This document shows, one piece after another, positions 9,600 through 25,527 of a DNA stretch of 64,000 nt. Made by a program: the position numbers and the translations under genes. Within the stretch, counting starts at the first letter, position 1; each line of letters opens with the position of its first letter. The notes under the pieces were generated by a model. The model was not told the DNA's origin. It was given only the letters and a program-made list of their open reading frames with translations, and made no database searches. Source of the stretch: Auanema rhodensis (taxonomy: Eukaryota; Nematoda; Chromadorea; Rhabditida; Rhabditidae); assembly GCA_964057225.1 (NCBI GenBank), contig OZ059900.1, forward strand, positions 23,265,638 to 23,329,637, written 5' to 3'.

Positions 9600-12500
9600 T
9601 CCCATGAGAAATATTTTATTATGCTGGAAAACCAGTTTTTGGAAATTTCGCTGTAAACAAGGTTTGACTTACGATTTCATGTGTTCAAACTCATGCAATG
9701 TCAATGAAACCTAGCTCAAAATTGTTCGTACAACGTCTAGTTCCACTTTCACGACAAAAAAACAGGGGTTAGAAAATTTAGTAAATTAGCATATTCTGAG
9801 GGCACGCCCCTTATGGCTAATATTGATTAAATCGATTTTTGTTCATATGAGTCGTCAAATGCAACGAATTTCAGCGTGTTACATACTAAAATGAAGTATT
9901 TTACATGCTGAACACTAGAAAAATACAAAAACACAGTATTTCCCATGAGAAATATTTTATTATGCTGGAAAACCAGTTTTTGGACATTTCGCTGTAAACA
10001 AGGTTTTGACTTACGATTTCATGTGTTCAAACTCATGCAATGTCAATGAAACCTAGCTCAAAATTGTTCCTACAACGTCTAGTTCCACTTTCACGACAAA
10101 AAACAGGGGTTAGAAAATTAAGGAAATTAGCATATTCTGAGGGCACGCCCCTTATGGCTAATATTGATTAAATCGATTTTTGTTCATATGAGTCGTCAAA
10201 TGCAACGAATTTCAGCGTGTTACATACTAAAATGAAGCATTTTACATGCTGAACATTAGAAAAATACAAAAACACAGTTTTTCCCATGAGAAATATTTTA
10301 TTATGCTGGAAAACCAGTTTTTGGAAATTTCGCTGTAAACAAGGTTTTGACTTACGATTTCATGTGTTCAAACTCATGCAATGTCAATGAAACCTAGCTC
10401 AAAATTGTTCCTACAACGTATAGTTCCACTTTCACGACAAAAAACAGGGGTTAGAAAATTAAGGAAATTAGCATATTCTGAGGGCACGCCCCTTATGGCT
10501 AATATTGATTAAATCGATTTTTGTTCATATGAGTCGTCAAATGCAACGAATTTCAGCGTGTTACATACTTAAATGAAGCATTTTACATGCTGAACACTAG
10601 AAAAATACAAAAACACAGTATTTCTCATGAGAAATATTTTATTATGCTGGAAAACCAGTTTTTGGAAATTTCGCTGTAAACAAGGTTTTCACTTACGATT
10701 TCATGTGTTCAAACTCATGCAATGTCAATGAAACCTAGCTCAAAATTTTTTGTACAACGTCTAGTTCCACTTTCACGACAAAAAAACAGGGGTTAGAAAA
10801 TTAAGGAAATTAGCATATTCTGAGGGCACGCCCCTTATGGCTAATATTGATTAAATCGATTTTTGTTCATATGAGTAGTCAAATGCAACGAATTTCAGCG
10901 TGTTACATACTAAAATGAAGCATTTCACATGCTGAACACTAGAAAAATACAAAAACACAGTATTTCCCATGAGAAATATTTTATTATGCTGGAAAACCAG
11001 TTTTTGGAAATTTCGCTGTAAACAAGGTTTTGACTTACGATTTCATGTGTTCAAACTCATGCAATGTCAATGAAACCTAGCTCAAAATTGTTTGTACAAC
11101 GTCTAGTTCCACTTTCACGACAAAAAAACAGGGGTTAGAAAATTAAGGAAATTAGCATATTCTGAGGGCACGCCCCTTATGGCTAATATTGATTTAAACG
11201 ATTTTTGTTCATATGAGTCGTCAAATGCAACGAATTTCAGCGTGTTACATACTAAAATGAAGCATTTTACATGCTGAACACTAGAAAAATACAAAAACAC
11301 AGTATTTCTCATGAGAAATATTTTATTATGCTGGAAAACCAGTTTTTGGAATTTTCGCTGTAAACAAGGTTTGACTTACGATTTCATGTGTTCAAACTCA
11401 TGCAATGTCAATGAAACCTAGCTCAAAATTGTTCGTACAACGTCTAGTTCCACTTTCACGACAAAAAAACAGGGGTTAGAAAATTTAGGAAATTAGCATA
11501 TTCTGAGGGCACGCCCCTTATGGCTAATATTGATTAAATCGATTTTTGTTCATATGAGTCGTCAAATGCAACGAATTTCAGCGTGTTACATACTAAAATG
11601 AAGTATTTTACATGCTGAACACTAGAAAAATACAAAAACACAGTATTTCTCATGAGAAATATTTTATTATGCTGGAAAACCAGTTTTTGGAAATTTCGCT
11701 GTAAACAAGGTTTTGACTTACGATTTCATGTGTTCAAACTCAGGCAATGTCAATGAAACCTAGCTCAAAATTGTTCCTACAACGTCTAGTTCCACTTTCA
11801 CGACAAAAAACAGGGGTTAGAAAATTAAGGAAATTAGCATATTCTGAGGGCACGCCCCTTATGGCTAATATTGATTAAATCGATTTTTGTTCATATGAGT
11901 CGTCAAATGCAACGAATTTCAGCGTGTTACATACTAAAATGAAGCATTTTACATGCGGAACACTAGAAAAATACAAAAACACAGTATTTCCCATGAGAAA
12001 TATTTTATTATGCTGGAAAACCAGTTTTTGGAAATTTCGCTGTAAACAAGGTTTTGACTTACGATTTCATGTGTTCAAACTCATGCAATGTCAATGAAAC
12101 CTAGCTCAAAATTGTTTGTACAACGTCTAGTTCCACTTTCACGACAAAAAAACAGGGGTTAGAAAATTAAGGAAATTAGCATATTCTGAGGGCACGCCCC
12201 TTATGGCTAATATTGATTAAATCGATTTTTGTTCATATGAGTAGTCAAATGCAACGAATTTCAGCGTGTTACATACTAAAATGAAGCATTTCACATGCTG
12301 AACACTAGAAAAATACAAAAACACAGTATTTCCCATGAGAAATATTTTATTATGCTGGAAAACCAGTTTTTGGAAATTTCGCTGTAAACAAGGTTTGACT
12401 TACGATTTCATGTGTTCAAACTCATGCAATGTCAATGAAACCTAGCTCAAAATTGTTCGTACAACGTCTAGTTCCACTTTCACGACAAAAAAACAGGGGT

Positions 12501-15500
12501 TAGAAAATTTAGGAAATTAGCATATTCTGAGGGCACGCCCCTTATGGCTAATATTGATTAAATCGATTTTTGTTCATATGAGTCGTCAAATGCAACGAAT
12601 TTCAGCGTGTTACATACTAAAATGAAGCATTTTACATGCTGAACACTAGAAAAATACGAAAACACAGTTTTTCCCATGAGAAATATTTTATTATGCTGGA
12701 AAACCAGTTTTTGGAAATTTCGCTGTAAACAAGGTTTTGACTTACGATTTCATGTGTTCAAACTCATGCAATGTCAATGAAACCTAGCTCAAAATTGTTC
12801 GTACAACGTCTAGTTCCACTTTCACGACAAAAAAACAGGGGTTAGAAAATTTAGGAAATTAGCATATTCTGAGGGCACGCCCCTTATGGCTAATATTGAT
12901 TAAATCGATTTTTGTTCATATGAGTCGTCAAATGAAACGAATTTCAGCGTGTTACATACTAAAATGAAGTATTTTACATGCTGAACATTAGAAAAATACA
13001 AAAACACAGTTTTTCCCATGAGAAATATTTTATTATGCTGGAAAACCAGTTTTTGGAAATTTCGCTGTAAACAAGGTTTTGACTTACGATTTCATGTGTT
13101 CAAACTCATGCAATGTCAATGAAACCTAGCTCAAAATTGTTCCTACAACGTCTAGTTCCACTTTCACGACAAAAAACAGGGGTTAGAAAATTAAGGAAAT
13201 TAGCATATTCTGAGGGCACGCCCCTTATGGCTAATATTGATTAAATCGATTTTTGTTCATATGAGTCGTCAAATGCAACGAATTTCAGCGTGTTACATAC
13301 TTAAATGAAGCATTTTACATGCTGAACACTAGAAAAATACAAAAACACAGTATTTCTCATGAGAAATATTTTATTATGCTGGAAAACCAGTTTTTGGAAA
13401 TTTCGCTGTAAACAAGGTTTTCACTTACGATTTCATGTGTTCAAACTCATGCAATGTCAATGAAACCTAGCTCAAAATTTTTTGTACAACGTCTAGTTCC
13501 ACTTTCACGACAAAAAAACAGGGGTTAGAAAATTAAGGAAATTAGCATATTCTGAGGGCACGCCCCTTATGGCTAATATTGATTAAATCGATTTTTGTTC
13601 ATATGAGTAGTCAAATGCAACGAATTTCAGCGTGTTACATACTAAAATGAAGCATTTCACATGCTGAACACTAGAAAAATACAAAAACACAGTATTTCCC
13701 ATGAGAAATATTTTATTATGCTGGAAAACCAGTTTTTGGAAATTTCGCTGTAAACAAGGTTTTGACTTACGATTTCATGTGTTCAAACTCATGCAATGTC
13801 AATGAAACCTAGCTCAAAATTGTTTGTACAACGTCTAGTTCCACTTTCACGACAAACAAACAGGGGTTAGAAAATTAAGGAAATTAGCATATTCTGAGGG
13901 CACGCCCCTTATGGCTAATATTGATTTAAACGATTTTTGTTCATATGAGTCGTCAAATGCAACGAATTTCAGCGTGTTACATACTAAAATGAAGCATTTT
14001 ACATGCTGAACACTAGAAAAATACAAAAACACAGTATTTCTCATGAGAAATATTTTATTATGCTGGAAAACCAGTTTTTGGAATTTTCGCTGTAAACGAG
14101 GTTTTGACTTACGATTTCATGTGTTCAAACTCATGCAATGTCAATGAAACCTAGCTCAAAATTGTTTGTACAACGTCTAGTTCCACTTTCACGACAAAAA
14201 AACAGGGGTTAGAAAATTAAGGAAATTAGCATATTCTGAGGGCACGCCCCTTATGGCTAATATTGATTAAATCGATTTTTGTTCATATGAGTCGTCAAAT
14301 GCAACGAATTTCAGCGTGTTACATACTTAAATGAAGCATTTTACATGCTGAACACTAGAAAAATACAAAAACACAGTATTTCCCATGAGAAATATTTTAT
14401 TATGCTGGAAAACCAGTTTTTGGAAATTTCGCTGTAAACAAGGTTTGACTTACGATTTCATGTGTTCAAACTCATGCAATGTCAATGAAACCTAGCTCAA
14501 AATTGTTCGTACAACGTCTAGTTCCACTTTCACGACAAAAAAACAGGGGTTAGAAAATTTAGTAAATTAGCATATTCTGAGGGCACGCCCCTCATGGCTA
14601 ATATTGATTAAATCGATTTTTGTTCATATGAGTCGTCAAATGCAACGAATTTCAGCGTGTTACATACTAAAATGAAGTATTTTACATGCTGAACACTGGA
14701 AAAATACAAAAACACAGTATTTCCCATGAGAAATATTTTATTATGCTGGAAAACCAGTTTTTGGACATTTCGCTGTAAACAAGGTTTTGACTTACGATTT
14801 CATGTGTTCAAACTCATGCAATGTCAATGAAACCTAGCTCAAAATTGTTCCTACAACGTCTAGTTCCACTTTCACGACAAAAAACAGGGGTTAGAAAATT
14901 AAGGAAATTAGCATATTCTGAGGGCACGCCCCTTATGGCTAATATTGATTAAATCGATTTTTGTTCATATGAGTCGTCAAATGCAACGAATTTCAGCGTG
15001 TTACATACTAAAATGAAGCATTTTACATGCTGAACATTAGAAAAATACAAAAACACAGTTTTTCCCATGAGAAATATTTTATTATGCTGGAAAACCAGTT
15101 TTTGGAAATTTCGCTGTAAACAAGGTTTTGACTTACGATTTCATGTGTTCAAACTCATGCAATGTCAATGAAACCTAGCTCAAAATTGTTCCTACAACGT
15201 CTAGTTCCACTTTCACGACAAAAAACAGGGGTTAGAAAATTAAGGAAATTAGCATATTCTGAGGGCACGCCCCTTATGGCTAATATTGATTAAATCGATT
15301 TTTGTTCATATGAGTCGTCAAATGCAACGAATTTCAGCGTGTTACATACTTAAATGAAGCATTTTACATGCTGAACACTAGAAAAATACAAAAACACAGT
15401 ATTTCTCATGAGAAATATTTTATTATGCTGGAAAACCAGTTTTTGGAAATTTCGCTGTAAACAAGGTTTTCACTTACGATTTCATGTGTTCAAACTCATG

Positions 15501-16950
15501 CAATGTCAATGAAACCTAGCTCAAAATTTTTTGTACAACGTCTAGTTCCACTTTCACGACAAAAAAACAGGGGTTAGAAAATTAAGGAAATTAGCATATT
15601 CTGAGGGCACGCCCCTTATGGCTAATATTGATTAAATCGATTTTTGTTCATATGAGTAGTCAAATGCAACGAATTTCAGCGTGTTACATACTAAAATGAA
15701 GCATTTCACATGCTGAACACTAGAAAAATACAAAAACACAGTATTTCCCATGAGAAATATTTTATTATGCTGGAAAACCAGTTTTTGGAAATTTCGCTGT
15801 AAACAAGGTTTTGACTTACGATTTCATGTGTTCAAACTCATGCAATGTCAATGAAACCTAGCTCAAAATTGTTTGTACAACGTCTAGTTCCACTTTCACG
15901 ACAAAAAAACAGGGGTTAGAAAATTAAGGAAATTAGCATATTCTGAGGGCACGCCCCTTATGGCTAATATTGATTTAAACGATTTTTGTTCATATGAGTC
16001 GTCAAATGCAACGAATTTCAGCGTGTTACATACTAAAATGAAGCATTTTACATGCTGAACACTAGAAAAATACAAAAACACAGTATTTCTCATGAGAAAT
16101 ATTTTATTATGCTGGAAAACCAGTTTTTGGAATTTTCGCTGTAAACAAGGTTTGACTTACGATTTCATGTGTTCAAACTCATGCAATGTCAATGAAACCT
16201 AGCTCAAAATTGTTCGTACAACGTCTAGTTCCACTTTCACGACAAAAAAACAGGGGTTAGAAAATTTAGGAAATTAGCATATTCTGAGGGCACGCCCCTT
16301 ATGGCTAATATTGATTAAATCGATTTTTGTTCATATGAGTCGTCAAATGCAACGAATTTCAGCGTGTTACATACTAAAATGAAGTATTTTACATGCTGAA
16401 CACTAGAAAAATACAAAAACACAGTATTTCCCATGAGAAATATTTTATTATGCTGGAAAACCAGTTTTTGGAAATTTCGCTGTGAACAAGGTTTTGACTT
16501 ACGATTTCATGTGTTCAAACTCATGCAATGTCAATGAAACCTAGCTCAAAATTGTTCCTACAACGTCTAGTTCCACTTTCACGACAAAAAACAGGGGTTA
16601 GAAAATTAAGGAAATTAGCATATTCTGAGGGCACGCCCCTTATGGCTAATATTGATTAAATCGATTTTTGTTCATATGAGTCGTCAAATGCAACGAATTT
16701 CAGCGTGTTACATACTAAAATGAAGCATTTTACATGCGGAACACTAGAAAAATACAAAAACACAGTATTTCCCATGAGAAATATTTTATTATGCTGGAAA
16801 ACCAGTTTTTGGAAATTTCGCTGTAAACAAGGTTTTGACTTACGATTTCATGTGTTCAAACTCATGCAATGTCAATGAAACCTAGCTCAAAATTGTTTGT
16901 ACAACGTCTAGTTCCACTTTCACGACAAAAAAACAGGGGTTAGAAAATTA
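9600..16950 (-). repeat. Higher-order repeats of 8, 6 and 14 units in block B
   Basis: GGTTTTCACTTAC lies at 10685, 13417 and 15466 (spacings 2732 and 2049), with the stop-less TTTAAA monomer following at the same spacings. The sum, 4781 bp (14 units), also links TTTAGTAAATT (about 9778 and 14559), GGACATTTCG (about 9982 and 14764), GAAGTATTTT (about 11601 and 16382) and ATGCGGAAC (about 11956 and 16737). Later private changes such as GTATAGTTCC (about 10417) and CAGGCAATG (about 11742) break perfect identity. Confidence 0.75.
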
Positions 16951-17481
16951 AGGAAATTAGCATATTCTGATGGCACGCCCCTTATGGCTAATATTGATTA
17001 AATCGATTTTTGTTCATATGAGTCGTCAAATGCAACGAATTTCAGCGTGTTACATACTGAAATGAAGCATTTTACATGCTGAACACTAGAAAAATACAAA
17101 AACACAGTATTTCTCATGAGAAATATTTTATTATGCTGGAAAACCAGTTTTTGGAAATTTCGCTGTAAACAAGGTTTTGACTTACGATTTCATGTGTTCA
17201 AACTCATGCAATGTCAATGAAACCTAGCTCAAAATTGTTTGTACAACGTTTAGTTCCACTTTCACGACAAAAAAACAGGGGTTAGAAAATTAAGGAAATT
17301 AGCATATTCTGAGGGCACGCCCCTTATGGCTAATATTGATTAAATCGATTTTTGTTCATATGAGTAGTCAAATGCAACGAATTTCAGCGTGTTACATACT
17401 AAAATGAAGCATTTTACATGCTGAACACTAGAAAAATACAAAAACACAGTATTTCTCATGAGAAATATTTTATTATGCTGG

Positions 17482-17607
17482 AAAACCAGTTTTTGGAATT
17501 TTCGCTGTAAACGAGGTTTTGACTTACGATTTCATGTGTTCAAAAAAACCAGTTTTTGGAATTTTCGCTGTAAACGAGGTTTTGACTTACGATTTCATGT
17601 GTTCAAA
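17482..17607 (-). repeat. 63-bp partial-monomer tandem duplication, copy 1
   Basis: Bases 17482-17544 are repeated at 17545-17607, giving a 405-bp monomer. The join is an A7 run made of GTTCAAA plus AAAACCAG. Both copies carry the linked variants GGAATTTTCG and AAACGAGG. Confidence 0.93.
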
Positions 17608-20600
17608 CTCATGCAATGTCAATGAAACCTAGCTCAAAATTGTTTGTACAACGTCTAGTTCCACTTTCACGACAAAAAAACAGGGGTTAGAAAATTAAGG
17701 AAATTAGCATATTCTGAGGGCACGCCCCTTATGGCTAATATTGATTAAATCGATTTTTGTTCATATGAGTAGTCAAATGCAACGAATTTCAGCGTGTTAC
17801 ATACTAAAATGAAGCATTTCACATGCTGAACACTAGAAAAATACAAAAACACAGTATTTCCCATGAGAAATATTTTATTATGCTGGAAAACCAGTTTTTG
17901 GAAATTTCGCTGTAAACAAGGTTTTGACTTACGATTTCATGTGTTCAAACTCATGCAATGTCAATGAAACCTAGCTCAAAATTGTTTGTACAACGTCTAG
18001 TTCCACTTTCACGACAAAAAAACAGGGGTTAGAAAATTAAGGAAATTAGCATATTCTGAGGGCACGCCCCTTATGGCTAATATTGATTTAAACGATTTTT
18101 GTTCATATGAGTCGTCAAATGCAACGAATTTCAGCGTGTTACATACTAAAATGAAGCATTTTACATGCTGAACACTAGAAAAATACAAAAACACAGTATT
18201 TCTCATGAGAAATATTTTATTATGCTGGAAAACCAGTTTTTGGAATTTTCGCTGTAAACGAGGTTTTGACTTACGATTTCATGTGTTCAAACTCATGCAA
18301 TGTCAATGAAACCTAGCTCAAAATTGTTTGTACAACGTCTAGTTCCACTTTCACGACAAAAAAACAGGGGTTAGAAAATTAAGGAAATTAGCATATTCTG
18401 AGGGCACGCCCCTTATGGCTAATATTGATTAAATCGATTTTTGTTCATATGAGTAGTCAAATGCAACGAATTTCAGCGTGTTACATACTAAAATGAAGCA
18501 TTTCACATGCTGAACACTAAAAAAATACAAAAACACAGTATTTCCCATGAGAAATATTTTATTATGCTGGAAAACCAGTTTTTGGAAATTTCGCTGTAAA
18601 CAAGGTTTGACTTACGATTTCATGTGTTCAAACTCATGCAATGTCAATGAAACCTAGCTCAAAATTGTTCGTACAACGTCTAGTTCCACTTTCACGACAA
18701 AAAAACAGGGGTTAGAAAATTTAGGAAATTAGCATATTCTGAGGGCACGCCCCTTATGGCTAATATTGATTAAATCGATTTTTGTTCATATGAGTCGTCA
18801 AATGCAACGAATTTCAGCGTGTTACATACTAAAATGAAGCATTTTACATGCTGAACATTAGAAAAATACAAAAACACAGTTTTTCCCATGAGAAATATTT
18901 TATTATGCTGGAAAACCAGTTTTTGGAAATTTCGCTGTAAACAAGGTTTGACTTACGATTTCATGTGTTCAAACTCATGCAATGTCAATGAAACCTAGCT
19001 CAAAATTGTTCGTACAACGTCTAGTTCCACTTTCACGACAAAAAAACAGGGGTTAGAAAATTTAGGAAATTAGCATATTCTGAGGGCACGCCCCTTATGG
19101 CTAATATTGATTAAATCGATTTTTGTTCATATGAGTCGTCAAATGCAACGAATTTCAGCGTGTTACATACTAAAATGAAGCATTTTACATGCGGAACACT
19201 AGAAAAATACAAAAACACAGTATTTCTCATGAGAAATATTTTATTATGCTGGAAAACCAGTTTTTGGAATTTTCGCTGTAAACAAGGTTTGACTTACGAT
19301 TTCATGTGTTCAAACTCATGCAATGTCAATGAAACCTAGCTCAAAATTGTTCGTACAACGTCTAGTTCCACTTTCACGACAAAAAAACAGGGGTTTGAAA
19401 ATTTAGGAAATTAGCATATTCTGAGGGCACGCCCCTTATGGCTAATATTGATTAAATCGATTTTTGTTCATATGAGTCGTCAAATGCAACGAATTTCAGC
19501 GTGTTACATACTAAAAAGAAGTATTTTACATGCTGAACACTAGAAAAATACAAAAACACAGTATTTCCCATGAGAAATATTTTATTATGCTGGAAAACCA
19601 GTTTTTGGAAATTTCGCTGTAAACAAGGTTTTGACTTACGATTTCATGTGTTCAAACTCATGCAATGTCAATGAAACCTAGCTCAAAATTGTTCCTACAA
19701 CGTCTAGTTCCACTTTCACGACAAAAAACAGGGGTTAGAAAATTAAGGAAATTAGCATATTCTGAGGGCACGCCCCTTATGGCTAATATTGATTAAATCG
19801 ATTTTTGTTCATATGAGTCGTCAAATGCAACGAATTTCAGCGTGTTACATACTAAAATGAAGCATTTTACATGCGGAACACTAGAAAAATACAAAAACAC
19901 AGTATTTCCCATGAGAAATATTTTATTATGCTGGAAAACCAGTTTTTGGAAATTTCGCTGTAAACAAGGTTTTGACTTACGATTTCATGTGTTCAAACTC
20001 ATGCAATGTCAATGAAACCTAGCTCAAAATTGTTTGTACAACGTCTAGTTCCATTTTCACGACAAAAAAACAGGGGTTAGAAAATTAAGGAAATTAGCAT
20101 ATTCTGATGGCACGCCCCTTATGGCTAATATTGATTAAATCGATTTTTGTTCATATGAGTCGTCAAATGCAACGAATTTCAGCGTGTTACATACTGAAAT
20201 GAAGCATTTTACATGCTGAACACTAGAAAAATACAAAAACACAGTATTTCTCATGAGAAATATTTTATTATGCTGGAAAACCAGTTTTTGGAAATTTCGC
20301 TGTAAACAAGGTTTTGACTTACGATTTCATGTGTTCAAACTCATGCAATGTCAATGAAACCTAGCTCAAAATTGTTTGTACAACGTTTAGTTCCACTTTC
20401 ACGACAAAAAAACAGGGGTTAGAAAATTAAGGAAATTAGCATATTCTGAGGGCACGCCCCTTATGGCTAATATTGATTAAATCGATTTTTGTTCATATGA
20501 GTAGTCAAATGCAACGAATTTCAGCGTGTTACATACTAAAATGAAGCATTTTACATGCTGAACACTAGAAAAATACAAAAACACAGTATTTCTCATGAGA

Positions 20601-20618
20601 AATATTTTATTATGCTGG

Positions 20619-20744
20619 AAAACCAGTTTTTGGAATTTTCGCTGTAAACGAGGTTTTGACTTACGATTTCATGTGTTCAAAAAAACCAGTTTTTGGAATT
20701 TTCGCTGTAAACGAGGTTTTGACTTACGATTTCATGTGTTCAAA
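20619..20744 (-). repeat. 63-bp partial-monomer tandem duplication, copy 2
   Basis: Same duplication and same A7 join (20619-20681 and 20682-20744), 3137 bp from copy 1, that is nine monomers plus 63 bp. Here the next unit goes directly into a GTTTAGTTCC, TTTAAA monomer, unlike copy 1. Confidence 0.93.
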
Positions 20745-23700
20745 CTCATGCAATGTCAATGAAACCTAGCTCAAAATTGTTTGTACAACGTTTAGTTCCA
20801 CTTTCACGACAAAAAAACAGGGGTTAGAAAATTAAGGAAATTAGCATATTCTGAGGGCACGCCCCTTATGGCTAATATTGATTTAAACGATTTTTGTTCA
20901 TATGAGTCGTCAAATGCAACGAATTTCAGCGTGTTACATACTAAAATGAAGCATTTTACATGCTGAACACTAGAAAAATACAAAAACACAGTATTTCTCA
21001 TGAGAAATATTTTATTATGCTGGAAAACCAGTTTTTGGAATTTTCGCTGTAAACAAGGTTTGACTTACGATTTCATGTGTTCAAACTCATGCAATGTCAA
21101 TGAAACCTAGCTCAAAATTGTTTGTACAACGTCTAGTTCCACTTTCACGACAAAAAAACAGGGGTTAGAAAATTTAGGAAATTAGCATATTCTGAGGGCA
21201 CGCCCCTTATGGCTAATATTGATTAAATCGATTTTTGTTCATATGAGTCGTCAAATGCAACGAATTTCAGCGTGTTACATACTAAAATGAAGCATTTTAC
21301 ATGCGGAACACTAGAAAAATACAAAAACACAGTATTTCTCATGAGAAATATTTTATTATGCTGGAAAACCAGTTTTTGGAAATTTCGCTGTAAACAAGGT
21401 TTTGACTTACGATTTCATGTGTTCAAACTCATGCAATGTCAATGAAACCTAGCTCAAAATTGTTCCTACAACGTCTAGTTCCACTTTCACGACAAAAAAA
21501 CAGGGGTTAGAAAATTAAGGAAATTAGCATATTCTGAGGGCACGCCCCTTATGGCTAATATTGATTAAATTGATTTTTGTTCATATGAGTAGTCAAATGC
21601 AACGAATTTCAGCGTGTTACATACTAAAATGAAGCATTTCACATGCTGAACACTAGAAAAATACAAAAACACAGTATTTCCCATGAGAAATATTTTATTA
21701 TGCTGGAAAACCAGTTTTTGGAAATTTCGCTGTAAACAAGGTTTTGACTTACGATTTCATGTGTTCAAACTCATGCAATGTCAATGAAACCTAGCTCAAA
21801 ATTGTTTGTACAACGTCTAGTTCCACTTTCACGACAAAAAAACAGGGGTTAGAAAATTAAGGAAATTAGCATATTCTGAGGGCACGCCCCTTATGGCTAA
21901 TATTGATTTAAACGATTTTTGTTCATATGAGTCGTCAAATGCAACGAATTTCAGCGTGTTACATACTAAAATGAAGCATTTTACATGCTGAACACTAGAA
22001 AAATACAAAAACACAGTATTTCTCATGAGAAATATTTTATTATGCTGGAAAACCAGTTTTTGGAATTTTCGCTGTAAACAAGGTTTGACTTACGATTTCA
22101 TGTGTTCAAACTCATGCAATGTCAATGAAACCTAGCTCAAAATTGTTTGTACAACGTCTAGTTCCACTTTCACGACAAAAAAACAGGGGTTAGAAAATTT
22201 AGGAAATTAGCATATTCTGAGGGCACGCCCCTTATGGCTAATATTGATTAAATCGATTTTTGTTCATATGAGTCGTCAAATGCAACGAATTTCAGCGTGT
22301 TACATACTAAAATGAAGCATTTTACATGCGGAACACTAGAAAAATACAAAAACACAGTATTTCTCATGAGAAATATTTTATTATGCTGGAAAACCAGTTT
22401 TTGGAATTTTCGCTGTAAACAAGGTTTGACTTACGATTTCATGTGTTCAAACTCATGCAATGTCAATGAAACCTAGCTCAAAATTGTTCGTACAACGTCT
22501 AGTTCCACTTTCACGACAAAAAAACAGGGGTTTGAAAATTTAGGAAATTAGCATATTCTGAGGGCACGCCCCTTATGGCTAATATTGATTAAATCGATTT
22601 TTGTTCATATGAGTCGTCAAATGCAACGAATTTCAGCGTGTTACATACTAAAAAGAAGTATTTTACATGCTGAACACTAGAAAAATACAAAAACACAGTA
22701 TTTCCCATGAGAAATATTTTATTATGCTGGAAAACCAGTTTTTGGAAATTTCGCTGTAAACAAGGTTTTGACTTACGATTTCATGTGTTCAAACTCATGC
22801 AATGTCAATGAAACCTAGCTCAAAATTGTTCCTACAACGTCTAGTTCCACTTTCACGACAAAAAACAGGGGTTAGAAAATTAAGGAAATTAGCATATTCT
22901 GAGGGCACGCCCCTTATGGCTAATATTGATTAAATCGATTTTTGTTCATATGAGTCGTCAAATGCAACGAATTTCAGCGTGTTACATACTAAAATGAAGC
23001 ATTTTACATGCGGAACACTAGAAAAATACAAAAACACAGTATTTCCCATGAGAAATATTTTATTATGCTGGAAAACCAGTTTTTGGAAATTTCGCTGTAA
23101 ACAAGGTTTTGACTTACGATTTCATGTGTTCAAACTCATGCAATGTCAATGAAACCTAGCTCAAAATTGTTTGTACAACGTCTAGTTCCATTTTCACGAC
23201 AAAAAAACAGGGGTTAGAAAATTAAGGAAATTAGCATATTCTGATGGCACGCCCCTTATGGCTAATATTGATTAAATCGATTTTTGTTCATATGAGTCGT
23301 CAAATGCAACGAATTTCAGCGTGTTACATACTGAAATGAAGCATTTTACATGCTGAACACTAGAAAAATACAAAAACACAGTATTTCTCATGAGAAATAT
23401 TTTATTATGCTGGAAAACCAGTTTTTGGAAATTTCGCTGTAAACAAGGTTTTGACTTACGATTTCATGTGTTCAATCTCATGCAATGTCAATGAAACCTA
23501 GCTCAAAATTGTTTGTACAACGTTTAGTTCCACTTTCACGACAAAAAAACAGGGGTTAGAAAATTAAGGAAATTAGCATATTCTGAGGGCACGCCCCTTA
23601 TGGCTAATATTGATTAAATCGATTTTTGTTCATATGAGTTGTCAAATGCAACGAATTTCAGCGTGTTACATACTAAAATGAAGCATTTTACATGCTGAAC

Positions 23701-23755
23701 ACTAGAAAAATACAAAAACACAGTATTTCTCATGAGAAATATTTTATTATGCTGG

Positions 23756-23881
23756 AAAACCAGTTTTTGGAATTTTCGCTGTAAACGAGGTTTTGACTTA
23801 CGATTTCATGTGTTCAAAAAAACCAGTTTTTGGAATTTTCGCTGTAAACGAGGTTTTGACTTACGATTTCATGTGTTCAAA
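23756..23881 (-). repeat. 63-bp partial-monomer tandem duplication, copy 3
   Basis: 23756-23818 and 23819-23881, again 3137 bp after copy 2. The preceding units match those before copies 1 and 2 in order: GATGGC, TACTGAAATG, GTTTAGTT. Confidence 0.93.
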
Positions 23882-25527
23882 CTCATGCAATGTCAATGAA
23901 ACCTAGCTCAAAATTGTTTGTACAACGTCTAGTTCCACTTTCACGACAAAAAAACAGGGGTTAGAAAATTAAGGAAATTAGCATATTCTGAGGGCACGCC
24001 CCTTATGGCTAATATTGATTAAATTGATTTTTGTTCATATGAGTAGTCAAATGCAACGAATTTCAGCGTGTTACATACTAAAATGAAGCATTTCACATGC
24101 TGAACACTAGAAAAATACAAAAACACAGTATTTCCCATGAGAAATATTTTATTATGCTGGAAAACCAGTTTTTGGAAATTTCGCTGTAAACAAGGTTTTG
24201 ACTTACGATTTCATGTGTTCAAACTCATGCAATGTCAATGAAACCTAGCTCAAAATTGTTTGTACAACGTCTAGTTCCACTTTCACGACAAAAAAACAGG
24301 GGTTAGAAAATTAAGGAAATTAGCATATTCTGAGGGCACGCCCCTTATGGCTAATATTGATTTAAACGATTTTTGTTCATATGAGTCGTCAAATGCAACG
24401 AATTTCAGCGTGTTACATACTAAAATGAAGCATTTTACATGCTGAACACTAGAAAAATACAAAAACACAGTATTTCTCATGAGAAATATTTTATTATGCT
24501 GGAAAACCAGTTTTTGGAATTTTCGCTGTAAACGAGGTTTTGACTTACGATTTCATGTGTTCAAACTCATGCAATGTCAATGAAACCTAGCTCAAAATTG
24601 TTCCTACAACGTCTAGTTCCACTTTCACGACAAAAAACAGGGGTTAGAAAATTAAGGAAATTAGCATATTCTGAGGGCACGCCCCTTATGGCTAATATTG
24701 ATTAAATCGATTTTTGTTCATATGAGTCGTCAAATGCAACGAATTTCAGCGTGTTACATACTAAAATGAAGCATTTTACATGCGGAACACTAGAAAAATA
24801 CAAAAACACAGTATTTCCCATGAGAAATATTTTATTATGCTGGAAAACCAGTTTTTGGAAATTTCGCTGTAAACAAGGTTTTGACTTACGATTTCATGTG
24901 TTCAAACTCATGCAATGTCAATGAAACCTAGCTCAAAATTGTTTGTACAACGTCTAGTTCCACTTTCACGACAAAAAAACAGGGGTTAGAAAATTAAGGA
25001 AATTAGCATATTCTGATGGCACGCCCCTTATGGCTAATATTGATTAAATCGATTTTTGTTCATATGAGTCGTCAAATGCAACGAATTTCAGCGTGTTACA
25101 TACTGAAATGAAGCATTTTACATGCTGAACACTAGAAAAATACAAAAACACAGTATTTCTCATGAGAAATATTTTATTATGCTGGAAAACCAGTTTTTGG
25201 AAATTTCGCTGTAAACAAGGTTTTGACTTACGATTTCATGTGTTCAAACTCATGCAATGTCAATGAAACCTAGCTCAAAATTGTTTGTACAACGTTTAGT
25301 TCCACTTTCACGACAAAAAAACAGGGGTTAGAAAATTAAGGAAATTAGCATATTCTGAGGGCACGCCCCTTATGGCTAATATTGATTAAATCGATTTTTG
25401 TTCATATGAGTAGTCAAATGCAACGAATTTCAGCGTGTTACATACTAAAATGAAGCATTTTACATGCTGAACACTAGAAAAATACAAAAACACAGTATTT
25501 CTCATGAGAAATATTTTATTATGCTGG